A DNA stretch of 64,000 bases from Cloeon dipterum. Its lineage: Eukaryota > Arthropoda > Insecta > Ephemeroptera > Baetidae. Position 1 is the first letter of the stretch. Each line of letters starts with the position of its first letter. The translations under genes were made by a program, and so were the position numbers. The stretch spans positions 23,750,545-23,814,544 of the forward strand of contig NC_088790.1 in the NCBI RefSeq assembly GCF_949628265.1. Reading direction: 5' to 3'. The notes under the pieces were generated by a model that did no database searches, was not told the DNA's origin, and saw only the letters and a program-made list of their open reading frames with translations. Below, one piece after another: positions 34,215 to 47,357 of this stretch.

Positions 34215-36109
34215 CTGCCAATTGTATATCAAATAAAAATTCTAAAAAGAAAATAAACCGCTCAAGGAAAAAATTAATATTTCTCACAGCAAATAATTGA
34301 CCTTAAACTGGAATACTGATTTAGTTATTACTATTTTATTTGCCACTTTACTCTCATAGTTGAGTTGATAAAAATAAGAGGAACAGTTCAGAGAAACGTT
34401 TAGTCATTTTGCACATATCAATACAACGGCTGTGAATATTTGGATAGTTTTTTAGGGAAAGAGTACCTAACATATTATAAAACTTTTACGGTTTTTCGAG
34501 ACGAAATGTTTTTAAATTTAACACTCGTTATTTCGCTAAATAATTATTTAAAATTAAGAGAGCTTAAAATCGAGTTGTGATGCAACAAAATATGGAACAA
34601 TTATATTTCAGTAAAAGAAACTAAAATGGTTGATTTTCGGCTTTGTTTTGAGTGAAAAATAAATTTGTACATTGCAATTTTTATTCACTCAATATTAATT
34701 CGCTCAAGTGAAAGCCATTTGGTATAAATTCCGCTTTCTGCCGAATAATTGAGTGCGTGTGCGTTTGATAGCGCGCTGGCGCGGGAGGTGGAGATTTTAT
34801 ACGTGGCTGGCTGCTTTTTTGTCTCCGGCGCATATAAAATTCCTATTAACTTGATAATTTATGCGGCCCATTGAAGACAAAAGAGAGATTTCGCGCTGTG
34901 TGCTCTACGCTCTCCCCCATGCAACGCGAAGCAGCGGCAGCTTCCCTCTGTGCATGAGAGAGAGAGAGAACTGAATTCCCTCTCTCATCCATCGATTTGT
35001 TTGTAGATTTATTTTATCTTAATAGGATTGCCCAAGTACTTCATTACCATCTGAATGGGGATTTCGTCATTTTCAATTAAAGTTGAATCATACAGCCCTC
35101 GCGCTGGCTTTGGAGGCGCGAGAATTCCTTCCTCTCGTGTGCCGCTTGCTTTTATATTCGCCGCTCTCGCTCGTCCGCCGGCCGATTTTCCTCTTTTTAA
35201 ACACCCAATTTATTTCCTCACACACTGCTGCCTCCGCTTTATAAGTACCGCGTGCATTCCATTCAAATACAGATTTAGTAAATTCACTCGCTCTCCGCCT
35301 GCAAATTTGCAGCATCCGATTTAAATGGGCTTAGACGCTTCCATTATGGAAATACATTTATTTGCAGTCTCTCTGCAATGAACGTTTGTCAGAATTTTAT
35401 TTCATTTTTAATTTTTGAAGTTGATCTGGTGTAGTAAAAGAATAGATAAATGAATTTTCTCATTTTAGGTGTCAAAAAAGTACATTTAAGTGCATGGAGT
35501 GTTTTCATTAAATTTAAATCGCCAGCAAGGAATCGTCATTGATTTTTATTATTTTTTCGTGATGTAAGCCAGGACTGCCGCTCTCGATTTTTTTCAATGG
35601 CTTTTTTATCGCTGTTAAAGGAATTTCAAATTTGTAACAATTATGTCAGCCTTGAAGTAAAATTAAGCATAGGCTTGCTATTTTCTTTTACTTTTACTTC
35701 TTATGAGGCTCCAAGCATCGTTTGAACATAAATCAAGCCAGATTAACGCAGTTTTAGATTATTCGTACCATTCCTAAAATCTTTGCGCGCTCTATAAAAC
35801 GTTTAAAATCAGCTAATAATGTAAAAAAAAATTAATTACTTCAAAACCAGGAAACAAGTAAAAATGGCTTTATTTTTTGGCAAGGTTAAATTAAAATATG
35901 AGATTTCTGTGACTAAATAATTACTCAAACGTTTTTCACATGTTCCAATTGTGGAAAATTAGCAATTCTTGTTTTTAAATATTAAAAAAAACTATTCTAA
36001 AAAATCCAGTTATGCTGGAAATCTGTAAAAGTATTTTTTCAATTAGGTACCCTCTGATTTTAACAAACCTTAATCAATTATAAAATAGAATAAAAATCTG
36101 TCAAGAAAT
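34215..36109. other. Intergenic; start of the gene desert
   Basis: No supportable gene. CTGCCAAT at 34215-34222 is the right target duplication of the preceding element. A TATAAAA box is at 34833-34839, a GA tract at 34958-34971, and a GC-richer block at 34880-35330 has CTCTCG-rich sequence. The open frame at 35055-35324 has no recognisable domain. Confidence 0.5.
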
Positions 36110-36500
36110 AAGGGTTGCAAAAAACCGAATTTTTAAAAAAAAAAAATCAGTGCAGTGGTAAAATGCGGTTTTTATTCAATTTTTAACAGTTTCTTGCAGG
36201 CAATGTTTTCGCCTTATTTTTCAATAATTTAATACTAATTTTGAGCTTAAAACCTCGACTTGAAAAATTGTCAGAGAAAACATTTGGAGAAATTGAGGCA
36301 CCAAAATGGCAATATAAAAGAAAATATCTGCACAGTGGAGGAAATTTTGGGCACTCCGGCCAAAGTTTTACATTTTCTCAGAAGAAAAATGGAATAAATT
36401 CATTTCGTGCAATTCTTGCGCAAGAAATTGGTAAAAATTGAGTGGCAAAAAACGTTAAAAACCAGTGGTGAAAAAACCGGGTGGTAAGCAAATGCAACCC
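36110..36500 (+). repeat. Dispersed repeat family X, uninterrupted copy
   Basis: Matches 16560-17470 (minus its MITE) and the reverse complement of 9420-9820: CAGTTTCTTGCAGGCAATG, GAAAATATCTGCACAGTGGA and CAATTCTTGCGCAAGAAATT are shared. It supplies a MITE-free comparison site, with TCAATAATTTAATACTAATT where the MITE would sit. No intact ORF. Confidence 0.7.
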
Positions 36501-37544
36501 TGCAAGAAATAGGCTAAATTAAATCATTTGAGAGCAATTTCTTCCTTAAAATTATTTATTTCTCCAGTCTTCCGCATCATCAGACATTTTGAACCTTCAA
36601 AAAAGAGTCTTAAATTGTTTGTGAGCTCCTGACAAATTCCGCAAAATGATTTTGTGCCGCAAAGCCGTTGTCACAGACTCTTCGGGAGAAAAACGCCGCC
36701 ATGTGTGAGTAATTTTGCAAAAGAGAGAGAGAGAGAAAAGCTACTTCGGCTTGGGATGAGATGAGAGGGCGCTGCTTATTAAGCGAGTCAGTCGCTTTTC
36801 TCGATGATGCGAAACTGTTACGGGGGAAACGCGGAGTTGATTCAATATTAATAGAGAGACGAGTTCAAAGGCGCCGCGGGCCTCAGCAGGTTGGCGGGCG
36901 GCGAGCAAACACACAGCCGGCTCCTTATGCTCACAATCAACAACCGCGTCGCTGCCGCTAATTAACTAATAACTCCAATTATTTTTAATGAGCTTGAAAT
37001 GGGCCCGCCGATTCTCTCGCTCTCTCATCCGAGGGCGGCATCATCAGGTACTCGCTCACTCGCTCAAAAACACCCAACGCCGCGCGGCGGCCTGAACACG
37101 TGTTTCTTTTTGACTCCCGCATGTCAATTAGGCCGAGACCAAATTAAAATGTGACACTTTGAGCAGGCTGCGCTCTTTGAGGATGCGCGCTCTCGGAAAG
37201 AACTCTCTTTTGACTCTCGCTCTGCATCCGAACAAAATGTGGATTTCGTTAACTCGAATTATGGACGGCAACACGTGTTTCTCCTTTATGCGCGGTTCCT
37301 CTGATTTAGCTTTTTCGTTTGATGCCTGGAAATATTCCATTTAATTCAAAGTTAAGCTCCCAAAGAAACTTGTAAGAGGTCCAGAACCGTGATGAGTGAG
37401 CTAAAATTTATTGTTATTTTGATAAATTCCTTGTGGACAACTTGTACGCGCTCCCTTTCATAACTCATATCTTACAATTTAATCAGAATTTTTCTGATCC
37501 TTTTTAGACAAAGTGCAAATGTGTTTTCTACAGAATTCTACTTA
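36501..37544. other. Intergenic, GAGA- and CpG-containing
   Basis: Contains a (GA)n tract at 36723-36738 and GC-rich patches around 36850-37100. No ORF with a recognisable domain. Possibly regulatory, by inference from composition only. Confidence 0.45.
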
Positions 37545-37925
37545 AAGCGTCGATACAGGGTGAAATTTGAAAATTATTTGAGTTATTGAATGCAATAAGC
37601 AGTTGATCGATTAACAATTTGTTCTACAATTTGCAACAATCAAAAAAGGACTTTGTTACATTAAAAAATTTGGCAGATTTCGATTCATCTTGTCGAAATC
37701 TGTCCAACAGCGTATGAAACCTTTTAAGGAAGCGAAATAAAATAGAATTTCAAGTAAGGAGACAGCCATTACCATTTGAAAAGCACGCTAACTTTGCAGC
37801 AACTTTTCTAAAAAATGTACAGTGCTATTTAGCTCAATTTTGGCTCCAACTGAATCCTAAGGGATGATTTTATGCATTGACAACAAGGATTTTCCAGGGG
37901 CTTATGCAGATATATCAATCCTCTT
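37545..37925 (+). repeat. Dispersed repeat family R, copy
   Basis: Shares GTTGATCGATTAACAATTTG, CAACAGCGTATGAAACC, TTTCAAGTAAGGAGACAG, CATTTGAAAAGCA and CTGAATCCTAAGGGAT with the copies at 9840, 18290, 41590 (inverted), 46200 (inverted) and 54970. Non-coding. Confidence 0.65.
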
Positions 37926-38037
37926 TAATTTTGTAAAATAAAATTAAAACGGTTGAATGTGATCCATTGAGATTGGAAAGGGTCAATCGTTACATAATTT
38001 TGATTTTAAATTAAGCAACCTACGTATATTTTTAATA

Positions 38038-38219
38038 GCAATAAATTAAACCAGGCTTCATCCTCGTTGCAAAAATTGTCGTTTTAATCTCTCGGCTATA
38101 GTTTCGACGTCATCCAGTACGTCCTATCCATGAGGCAATTGAATCAAGCTCCAAAGACCAAATGAGAGATTAAAATGACAATTTTTGCAACGAGGATGAA
38201 GCCTGGTTTAATTTATTGC
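38038..38219. mobile_element. 182-bp foldback MITE (F1)
   Basis: Two ~57-bp arms are inverted copies of each other with essentially one mismatch. The left begins GCAATAAATTAAACCAGGCT and the right ends AGCCTGGTTTAATTTATTGC. The loop is ~65 bp. A related fragment (GACTTCATCCTCGTTGC) lies at ~39222. No coding capacity. Confidence 0.75.
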
Positions 38220-39464
38220 CATTATGACCACAACCTCGAGTGGTCGCCTTTTTAAAAAATTGTGTTTATTTTTATTTTGTTCCGATTTTTCCTAAGACAC
38301 CTGTCAATGTGAGCAAAGTGCCCCGCGTGCCGAGTCTAAACAGCCCCAATTAGGTGGCTGCACACGTGAATCGAGCAGTGCGGCGTGTAGATGCGCGGCG
38401 GATCGGAAGCGATTCGCGAGCATTGTCGCGTTTAATTGTCGCTGGCGAGAGCAGGAGAGAAGGAGGGAGGAAGCAAAGGCTTATTAGCGACAAATTCGGG
38501 GTTGGCGGGCGGAGAAAAGCGGCGGCTGCTTTAATGAGCTGCTCGGTTTGCAGCAATTAATTACGACATTGCCTGCAAGTAGGTGCAAAAACATTTTGTT
38601 ACGGCGCGCTAATTATAACTGCGCGATAGGGGTGGGAATAATAAGCGGGCGGGCAGGTAGGGTGGGTCATCGGCGCGTGTAATATCATCGCGAGCCGAGC
38701 GTGCAGAGCTAATTACGCTCTTTGAATGGGCCGCTCGCTCGCTCTCTCCTCTCTCATGATAAATTCAGCAGGTTGGTGCCGAGCAAGAGCAAGAGCTTTC
38801 CAACTTGGGTTGCCGCCCTGCTGCCCCTGCCACCCCTGCACACCCCTCTGCCCCTCAACGCCAAATTACCACTTGCATGCACGCATCGAGTGAGATTCTC
38901 GCTTCTCGCTGCTCGGTGTTCGCGGCCGCCGCGTCGAGAGCAGAGCAAAGGGTTATTTCGAAACTTGCTTAATGCAACTTCATCGCCGGCTTAGCGGCCT
39001 GTTACGCGACGAACCTCTGCTTTCCTCCATCGCGTCGTTATTTCCGTGTGGAAGCACTTTACTCATCGCTTCAATCAATTACCAACATGAATTGTTTCAC
39101 TGAAGTTGTAGATTAATTGTGTCAACGGCTTCTTAGGCTAAAACAATGGCGTTGACCCCCTCTGACTGTTCAAGTTGATAATAAATAATAATTAAAATCC
39201 ATAATATTATAATTAAAATTGACTTCATCCTCGTTGCTTTTAAGACTTTAACTCCTTTGATCTTTCTTTCCGACAAGTTTTGGCTTCAAAGTAGAGTCCT
39301 ATTTCGTGGTTAAAAATTAATTCACAATTATTACTACGAATATAATTAAATACAAAATCTTGCAACGTTTTAAATATATACTAAAATCATAAAACATAAC
39401 CTATTTCATGGAAAAACGCAACTGGCTCCAACACCAGCCAACAACAGAATAAAATGACAATTGA
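38220..39464. other. Intergenic, GC-rich patches
   Basis: 38330-39010 is unusually GC-rich, with CGCTCGCTCGCTCTC-type sequence. The open frames there (38354-38560, 38722-38994) lack any domain and are composition-driven. No gene called. Confidence 0.45.
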
Positions 39465-39892
39465 CCAGTTGTATAAACCCTTACAATTAGTGTTTGAAGC
39501 CGCCAACAGATGGCGCCACCGTATACTTACGAAATAAACTTAATTTTAAGGCACTTCCGCTGTGATTTCAGACTCAATCCTGCCACTGTGAGTTTTCCAC
39601 TTAATATGTTTCTTTTGACGTGCTGAAAACCAAAATCGGTTAAGCCAATCGCCGTAGAATCGTGAAAAACTATTTGTTGAAATATAAAATATTTTCCAAC
39701 GTTTCTACGGCGAATTTATGGACTGATTTTGGTTTCCAGCACGTCAAAAGAGATCAAATTAAGTGGAGAATGGAAAATAGCAGGATTGAGTCATAAATCG
39801 CAGCGGAAGTGCCTTAAAATTAAATTAATTACGAAAGTATACGGTGGCGCCATCTGTTGGCGGCTTCAAACACTAATAGTTTATACAACTGG
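39465..39892. mobile_element. 428-bp foldback element (F2)
   Basis: Long inverted arms (about 190 bp each). The left begins CCAGTTGTATAAAC and the right ends GTTTATACAACTGG. Within the arms, AGTGTTTGAAGCCGCCAACA, GATGGCGCCACCGTATAC and TTTTAAGGCACTTCCGCTG are mirrored on the other side. The arms differ by scattered substitutions, so this is an older insertion. Non-coding. Confidence 0.75.
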
Positions 39893-41585
39893 TATATTTT
39901 TTTAATAAAATACTAAAGAATTTACTAAAGGTAAATAGGACTATTGTGGTTTGATATGTGCTAAAAGAATTTTCCTTTTTTCCGTAAAACTAAATAAATT
40001 TTACAAGACGCTATAATTATTTTTATTTAAGGTTGCGTTCAATTCATTTGAGAATAAAAATACAAAGTTTTCTTTGTTACAAATTTGCAGTACGGAAGAA
40101 AAATTAAAAGAAATCGATTTAAAATATCTAATAAAATTAGTCCATGCAGCATTCGGCTTTAAAAATTTAAAAAATATTGCTTAAGATTTTTCAGAAAAGT
40201 GTCATTTTAATCGAATTTGTCATCTAAATTGGCTCAGAAACCATCTATTTCACATCATAAACGGTCTACAAATTCACAGCCCTATTATGTTTATCAAACT
40301 GTCAAATTTTCCTAGCAAAAATCATCTCCTGCCGCTTGACACCGAACGTTTAGCGGGGCAAACAGAGCACCACTTGCCAGTTCATTTTTCGCGGGCCAAA
40401 GAGCGTTCGTTTTCCGTTTTCCCCTCTTGCTTGCTTGCTTGCTGGGCGGACGGAAATAAGGAGCAACAGAAAAAAAATACGCGACGCGCACAAAGTGGCA
40501 CTTTTAAGCCGAGAGAGAGAGAGAGAGAGAGAGAGAGCTCGCGCAGCAAGCAAGGTGGTGCTCTCGGTGGCAGGGTGGCAGCTAGGGGTGCAAAAGCGGC
40601 GGCCGGATTAAGAGTTTTGGCTTTGTGTATATCGGCGAGCATTGGGATCGATAGCGGCTGCGAGTGAGAGAGAGATTTCACGAGACGCGCACAGCACTTA
40701 GCCCGAGCCGCCGCCGCCGCCGACGCCGACGCTACTGCTGCTGCTGCTGCTGGGAACTTGCATGCATGCATATTTGAGTCGCATCATCCATCCAACACAC
40801 GCCTCGTTCCCACACACAGGGTGTTCCACCCCAAATTGCTGTTTCGATGCAGAAAAATTGCACCACCCACAAAAAACGAGCGTTGAAACAAAATTTAATT
40901 TAAAAAAATGTTCAGTATATTTACTTTGGTAAATCTGCTGTTGAGCTGATGTTGATTAGAAATTGAGCAACTGATTATTATTTGCACGTTATCATAGTCT
41001 TAAAATAATTAATTTTCCAGCAATAATTAACAAAATAGTTTTTAAAACGAAACGACGATATTTTTGTAGAAACTGGTTGAATGAGTATTAATTATTAGCA
41101 GACAGGTTTTATTTCAAACGAATTTCTTACAAATAAAATCATATTTTAAATGGTTGCAAAAACTTAACATGATTAATTGCTTTAAAACAAAACTCAAATT
41201 TCATTCTTGAATTTCAATGTTATTTTCAACAAAAAAAATATTGGCTTGAATCATCATTCCACCTTGGTGGTGGAAAATCGCGCATTTTTCAACAACCAAC
41301 CGTGAATTTCCTTGTTGCAAAAAAATAAAAGTGCAACAATCTATTATTTTGCCGTCAATTTTATAGCACAAAACGCAACTTACAGTTTTTGCCAAGGTTC
41401 GCCAATTTTACAATGCGCAAAAATTAACTACTGTTTTTTCGCACAAAACTCCAGCTTGAAAACCTCGATTTTTTGGGTTTCGCTTTTTTTCCAAAAAAAA
41501 AAAATAACATTTCGCGTCAGCAAAGTCAGAAGTTTTGGAAAATCACGATCATCGAGCGTCATTATCTTTTAGTGAAACCACTGGC
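39893..41585. other. Intergenic with (GA)n and triplet repeats
   Basis: No supportable gene. Contains (GA)14 at 40511-40538, GCCGCCGCCGCCGCC near 40706 and (CTG)n near 40735. The open frames at 40287-40667 and 40382-40771 are made largely of these repeats. Confidence 0.5.
40511..40538. repeat. (GA)n microsatellite
   Basis: Uninterrupted GA dinucleotide run. It would bind GAGA-factor-type proteins if the species uses them (inference). Confidence 0.9.
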
Positions 41586-42036
41586 TTTTCTTACTGATTT
41601 GTATAAGAGGAATGATACTGGAAAAGCCTGGAAAATGCTTGTTGCCAATGCATAAACTCATCCCTTAGGATTCAGTTAAAGCCTAAATTGACCTAGGAAG
41701 CACTGTAATTTTTCGAGAAAATTGGCTGGAAAGTTACCGTGCTTTTCAAATGGTAACGGCTGTCTCCTTACTTGAAATCCGATTTAATTTCAAAACCAAG
41801 AGTTTGCCCAATAAGTGGCATACACCGTTGAACAGATCTCGACGAGAGGAATCGGAATATGCCAAGAAAATATGTTCAAGCACTGTAAATCTTGGAGAAA
41901 ATTGGCAAAATTTGAATTTTTTTGTAGGAAGGTCATTTTTTATTATTGCAAATTGTTGAACAAATTGTTTATCGGTCAATTGTTTATGGCATCCAACAAT
42001 TCCAATAATTTTCAATTGTTCCCCAGTATCATTCCA
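41586..42036 (-). repeat. Dispersed repeat family R, inverted copy
   Basis: Reverse complement of the 37545-37925 copy. Shared blocks: TTGCCAATGCATAAACT, ATCCCTTAGGATTCAGTTAA, TTTCAAATGGTAACGGCTG, TCTCCTTACTTGAAAT, CTCGACGAGAGGAATCG. The order is preserved. Non-coding. Confidence 0.65.
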
Positions 42037-45000
42037 CTTTAAAACTCCACTTTAAAACTGCCAGCCAGCCACCGACGTCTGTATTGACGGCTCGGAGCCG
42101 TAGAGCCAGCCGCCGATCAAAATGTGGGCAGCTCAGATATCTATGCACAAACGGCGGAGCCGCATGCGGCACCGCTATAAACTCTACAATTTGCAAGAAT
42201 TATATCGGAGTAAGCATGTGTAGCTATGATTTCCTCGAAAACGGAGAAGGCCATGTTTTTAAAGCTGATTTCTACTTCTCTTGAGGTGATTTTATCTAAT
42301 TATGAGCCGTTTTTAATTCTCCTTTATCATAAAAAAATCAATTTATAGCAGGCAACTCAGCAAAATTTTGCGCTGTTTTTTTTTGCTAAATTCACAAAAT
42401 AAATTAAATAAATTTAAGTTCAAAACTAGTTTTTTAGAGACCTAAAATTTATATTTAATGGAATAGGCTATATTGCAGATATTTCAAAAAATAATTTATG
42501 CGAATCGATAAACAGAGTTTTCCTTCAACCCATAACATATATACTTTTGTGATGTAAACATGAAATACCATATTTTAAAATATACACCTGCTTTAAATAT
42601 TTCAATTCGTATGGAAAACTAAGTTTTTCCGGGAGCGCTAACTTAAAAACATCGTGAAGAAAAAAAATCGAGGAACAGTCAAAATTAAAAAAAGGAACGA
42701 TTTGTCTCGTCAAGGGGAGTTTGCACGCCAAATTTCACAATGATTGGATGAATTGCCCATTTTTTAAATATTGACTTTTTCATAATTCATTTGCCACTTA
42801 ATTTCATGAAAATGTCTGATGCAAAAATACTTTTCATTTCGGAAGTTATGCCAGGTTTCCTTGTAAGCAAAGATTAGCAGCAAATTCCGCATATAAATAA
42901 AAGATTAATGGTCCAACCGAGCGGAGAGCGTAAGTGTCAAAAAGACGAGAATTTAGCAAGTATAACGGACGAATGAAAGAATGGCGAGAAGGCATAGGTC
43001 GGCCGGCGTGGAAAGAGCATGTCTCGGTTTCTTTTAGCAGGCGGGTTAAACGGGAGGCGATGTTGGGAAACTAGTTTTATGGGCTGACGCGGGCGGGCGG
43101 GCAGGCGGGCGGCAGGAAAGAGCGAGAGGGGCTTAAGTGCGTGAGGCCGACAATTTTTCCAACCACTCTACACACGGGTGACGATCAATTTTCTCCTTGT
43201 TGCGTAAACCTCCCGAGTTTGAAAGCCGGCGGTCGCTCTAGCTCTGCTCGTGCTCTCGTCGCTCGGGTCGAGACCCTTGCTGCCTGCCAACTTTTCTCTC
43301 CAGTTCGCTCAGTATGTGTGTACATACGTAGGCAAAGCGGCTTTCGCACGCACGCTTTACGAAAATGCATTTTTTTCCATAGAGCCGCACGGTGGTATAA
43401 GCGGGCAAAAAGTTTGCTTTTTATGCGGTGTCGAGAGCATATAGGAGGGATTTTCTCAAAATGGAACTTCCTTGTTACTTTACAGCTGAACACGAAGAGA
43501 ACCGACTCGTAAATTATTAAACGAACATCACTTGTAGGCCGCAACTGATGAATTATTCTTTACATGCAAAAATAAATAATCTTTCTGAAATGAATAACTT
43601 TGGAAAATTAATTCAGTTTGTTCAGGAAAGAATTTGTTGGCCTGTTTTTTTGTGATTTTCTCAATGACTAATGTTTAGTGTTTCCATAGAAAAGAGGGAA
43701 AAGATCAACTATGATTTTTTTTCCAACGCATAAGGTTTGTCGTACCAAGAATCTTAATAGAAAAATTGATAAAAATCCCCCTTTTATTTCATACTCCTCT
43801 AAATTTGCTAGAATAATAATTTGTTTAAGTTGACATTGTGGAGAAAATTTACAAAACGAGTGTTTTTATATTTATTTACAATTTTGTTATTTTTATTATT
43901 TTATTGCATTAAATTTTAATTATAATTCAAAGGGCTGTACAGACAAATTTCGAGAGCTTTAAACGGTATTTGACAGCAGGTTTAGAAAATAATTTCGAGA
44001 GAAATGCGCAATAAAACAGAACGAAATATGAGTTAAAGTTGAAATAAGTTATTAAGTTCCTACTAGGAAAGAATGCTGTTTAAATTTAAACAGTTTTGAA
44101 TTTTGCTGTTAATTATAAATACAAAAAAAACTATGTTTTCGGAAAATTGACACTATTTAATTCCATTTGAAATTATTTTAGGCATTGATTTGAAACTTTG
44201 TTCTGACAAGAAACTGGAGTAAAAAGTTTTGTTATTTTGCCTTATTTTCCTTAAAAATCTGCCAGAACTAAACCACAAAAACCTGCAGAGGAATTTACTC
44301 CATCGGCCTTCAATCGAAAGGAAAGAAATTTAGAATTTAATCTCGCTGTGACTCGTTCTATCAAATTATGGGGAATCGATTTCAATAAAAAAAGATGAAC
44401 TGTATTATTTTTTCGGAAAATATCAATGTTTATACGACTGTCAATTTTAGATGGGTTTTGAGCACATTTTTTAAAGACAAAATAGTAGATTTGAGAAGAT
44501 GATCAGCACACATAGTTTGAGGTTTCAAATAGATTTAAATAAAAAAAATTGAGAAGATCTCATTTTTCCTTTTTCCTTCCGTTAAGGAAGTAAAATGACT
44601 CATTATAATGTCTTAAACTGTGTTATAAAAAATGTAAAAAATCTCACTTAAGGCAAAAGAGTGCAAATTTTGGATTTTAAGGCGCTGTATAGATGAATTT
44701 AATTATGAACCAAATTGATTCGTGCTTATTTGATGGCCCCATAACGATTTGAAGCTCGGAAAAAATAAAATTCAAATATAAGCACTATGAATTTCTTTTT
44801 GAGATAGTTTGGGTATATTGTTGTTGCCCCCTCGCCAATTATCCGCGTTTAAACGCATCAGAAGACGGTCCTTAGAGAAGCCAACTGGTGAAGTTTTGTT
44901 GCTCGTCGGGCGGCGGGCGATGGGGGTTGGGAATTGGGGGTGCGTCGAGATGCGAATCGGGTCCCTGAGCGCGCGGCGCGGGCAGAGATCGGAAAGGGAG

Positions 45001-45301
45001 CGGCCGTAACGACCCTTGTCGCTGCGAGTGCGTGCACATATGCGTCGGGCAATTTATGCTGATATATATAGTGTGTGTAACAAGATGCATCAATTATTGC
45101 CGAGCAATTTATTTGCTCGTTTTATTGCGCCTTGTGTTCACTTTCGAGCCGGAATAAGGGGAGGCGGCGTGCTCATTACGACGCCTGCCGCCGCCGAGTA
45201 ATTGCTTATTAATTTTGCACGCTTGCCTTAAAGTGCGCCAGCGAACACGCTCGGTGATTAATCATAACTTATTGTGCCACCCCGCGAATTAACGCCGCCG
45301 C

Positions 45302-45338
<37 letters not shown>

Positions 45339-46199
45339 TCTCTCTCTTGGGGCGGCAGAGCAGCAAATTCCAATTGTGCTGCTTTTCCTCGTGAATTTCA
45401 CAGCCCAGCCAGCAGCACTGGCGTGGTGCGGCGTGGCTTTTAATATATCAAATTAATTTGACACGCAAGTACTCTCAGGCGAAAGCCCAACGTTTAAACT
45501 CCTCCGCTCGCAGCAAAATGGTTTCGCCGAGGAATTTAAATTGCTCATTCTGTTGCCTTTTGAGAGGAAAGTGTTGCATTTAGAGGCAGATAAATTTCAA
45601 TTTTTAATTGTGGATCATTCTGTGGAGATGAAATTTATAAATTATAAATGAAACAGGGTTGGAATTTAAATAGGAAAACAGCGTAAAAACTGATTTGGTG
45701 GGGAGGGGAGAGATTAGAACTAGTCTTAGACTTGTCGGTCTGTGCTCTATCTGCTGGCAGTGTAGAAATATTTTAGGTTTTTTTTTAATTTTATCTTTAT
45801 CAAAAACACTTACTCGGTGTCGTCCCGGGACCAAATACAAATAAAAATCTGACAAATCTTTTGATATTTAATAGATTAAAGTAATATTTCACTGTCCTAA
45901 AATTCCTTTTCACTCTCATATCTATGAGAAAACTTAAGCCCAAAAATTGAGATTTTGTCTTAAAAGTCAATTTGGGCTGATAAATACGACAGATTTTCCC
46001 GAAACAAAAAAAAGGTGATGTGACAGATGTAATTGATTGATAGCTTGATTTTTAATTGATAAGAAAATAATGTCTTTTTTGTATAAACCAATACTAAATT
46101 AATATCTACTCGATCAAAATTTAATTGTTTCATTTCTCCTAAGAAAACTTTTATACAATTTTAAACAGAAACTGTCTGCTCATTCCAAGAAGATGCGAG
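42037..46199. other. Intergenic, mixed AT-rich and GC/GAGA-rich
   Basis: No supportable gene. GC-rich blocks lie at 43000-43440 and 44820-45430, the latter with a (CT)n run (45302-45348). Between them the sequence is AT-rich and featureless. The 123-codon frame at 43141-43512 has no recognisable domain. Confidence 0.45.
45302..45348. repeat. (CT)n microsatellite
   Basis: CT run, interrupted once by TTTCCC. Lies within a GC-rich block of the gene desert. Confidence 0.9.
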
Positions 46200-46545
46200 A
46201 ACTTTATTTTAAGAGCATTGATACTGTAAAATCCATGTTGCCAATGCATAAACTAATCCCTTAGGATTCAGTTAACGCTATAAAATTGATCTAGCACTGT
46301 AAATATTTGGGAAAAGTGGCTGCAAAGTTAGCATGCGTTTCAAATGGTGAGGACTATCTCCTTATTTTAAATCTTATTTTATTTCACAACAAAGAGTTTT
46401 CCCCAAACGATTCAAACTCGACGAGAGGAATCAAAATCAGCCAAGAAAATATGGCAAGGTGCTGGAAATTTTGGATTAAATTGGCCAAATTTGAATTTTA
46501 ACTGGAAAGTCCTCTTTTGATTACTGTAAATTTTGCAGAAAAAAT
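46200..46545 (-). repeat. Dispersed repeat family R, inverted copy
   Basis: Same orientation as 41586-42036: TTGCCAATGCATAAACTAAT, CCCTTAGGATTCAGTTAA, TTTCAAATGG, CTCGACGAGAGGAATC and GCCAAGAAAATATG are shared in order. Confidence 0.65.
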
Positions 46546-47357
46546 ATTCATAACTGACAACCCTTTATATTAATCCATTTAATGGTTATTTTTATATATA
46601 TCTCTCTATTGAAAATTAAATGAAAGATAATGAATATCCCACTCTTTGGCGCAGAATTCTATGTTGTTTTATAAGCGTGAAAGCAGCTTTTACAATTCAG
46701 AGACCAACCGAAAATTCAACTGTCCCTATGAAAAGGAGCGAAATATGCCGAGAGAGCTACCATTTCCATTTTTCCCTGAGCAAATTTGAATATGAAATGA
46801 AAGGCCCGGCCCAGTTATAATTTTGATAGAGAGATAAGCGGTGGTCTTCCCGCAAATCGCATTTCCTCCTCTGCAGCAGTTTCTCCGACGCAATTCCGCT
46901 CGTCACAACAATGAAGTGTGCGAAACACACGCCAGTTAAAATAACAAGATAAGTGAGAGTGGAAGGGGACGAAAAAAAATATAGCAGAGAGAGAGAGAAT
47001 TGTCGATGCACCCCCTAATCTGTTCACTGCGAGAGATAATACAGAGAACACACGCACCCAGTCTCACTTGATGGCGACGCTGATAGAGGGCTATTCACAA
47101 GCCGCTTATTGTTTCGCTCAATCCAAATTATAATTGACTCTTCTCCGGCCGCCGTACGCCGCACCATCGAGTAAGCACAGATAAGAACGCAGAGATGAGA
47201 CCACACGCACGCTTTTTGTGCACATTATCTCGCGACTTGCATCTCTTTTCAATAGAGTTGCAAACTGCAATCGCACAACCAGTTGACAACTGTAATAAGA
47301 CGGGATGGTCGCATTAAAGATTAAAGCGCTTTTTAAAGGACCATCATTTAAACTAAT
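46546..47357. other. Intergenic
   Basis: No supportable gene. There is a short GA run at 46986-46998. The sequence around 46850-47300 is moderately GC-rich. Confidence 0.45.

Noticed and set aside
40287..40771. Open frames on both strands around the (GA)n run
   Set aside because: Their sequence is mainly repeat translation (RERERE, SLSLSL) and poly-Ala from triplet repeats.
42084..42284. Frame beginning MTARSRRASRRSKCGQ
   Set aside because: Short, single exon without homology or conserved motif, and adjacent to a family R repeat.
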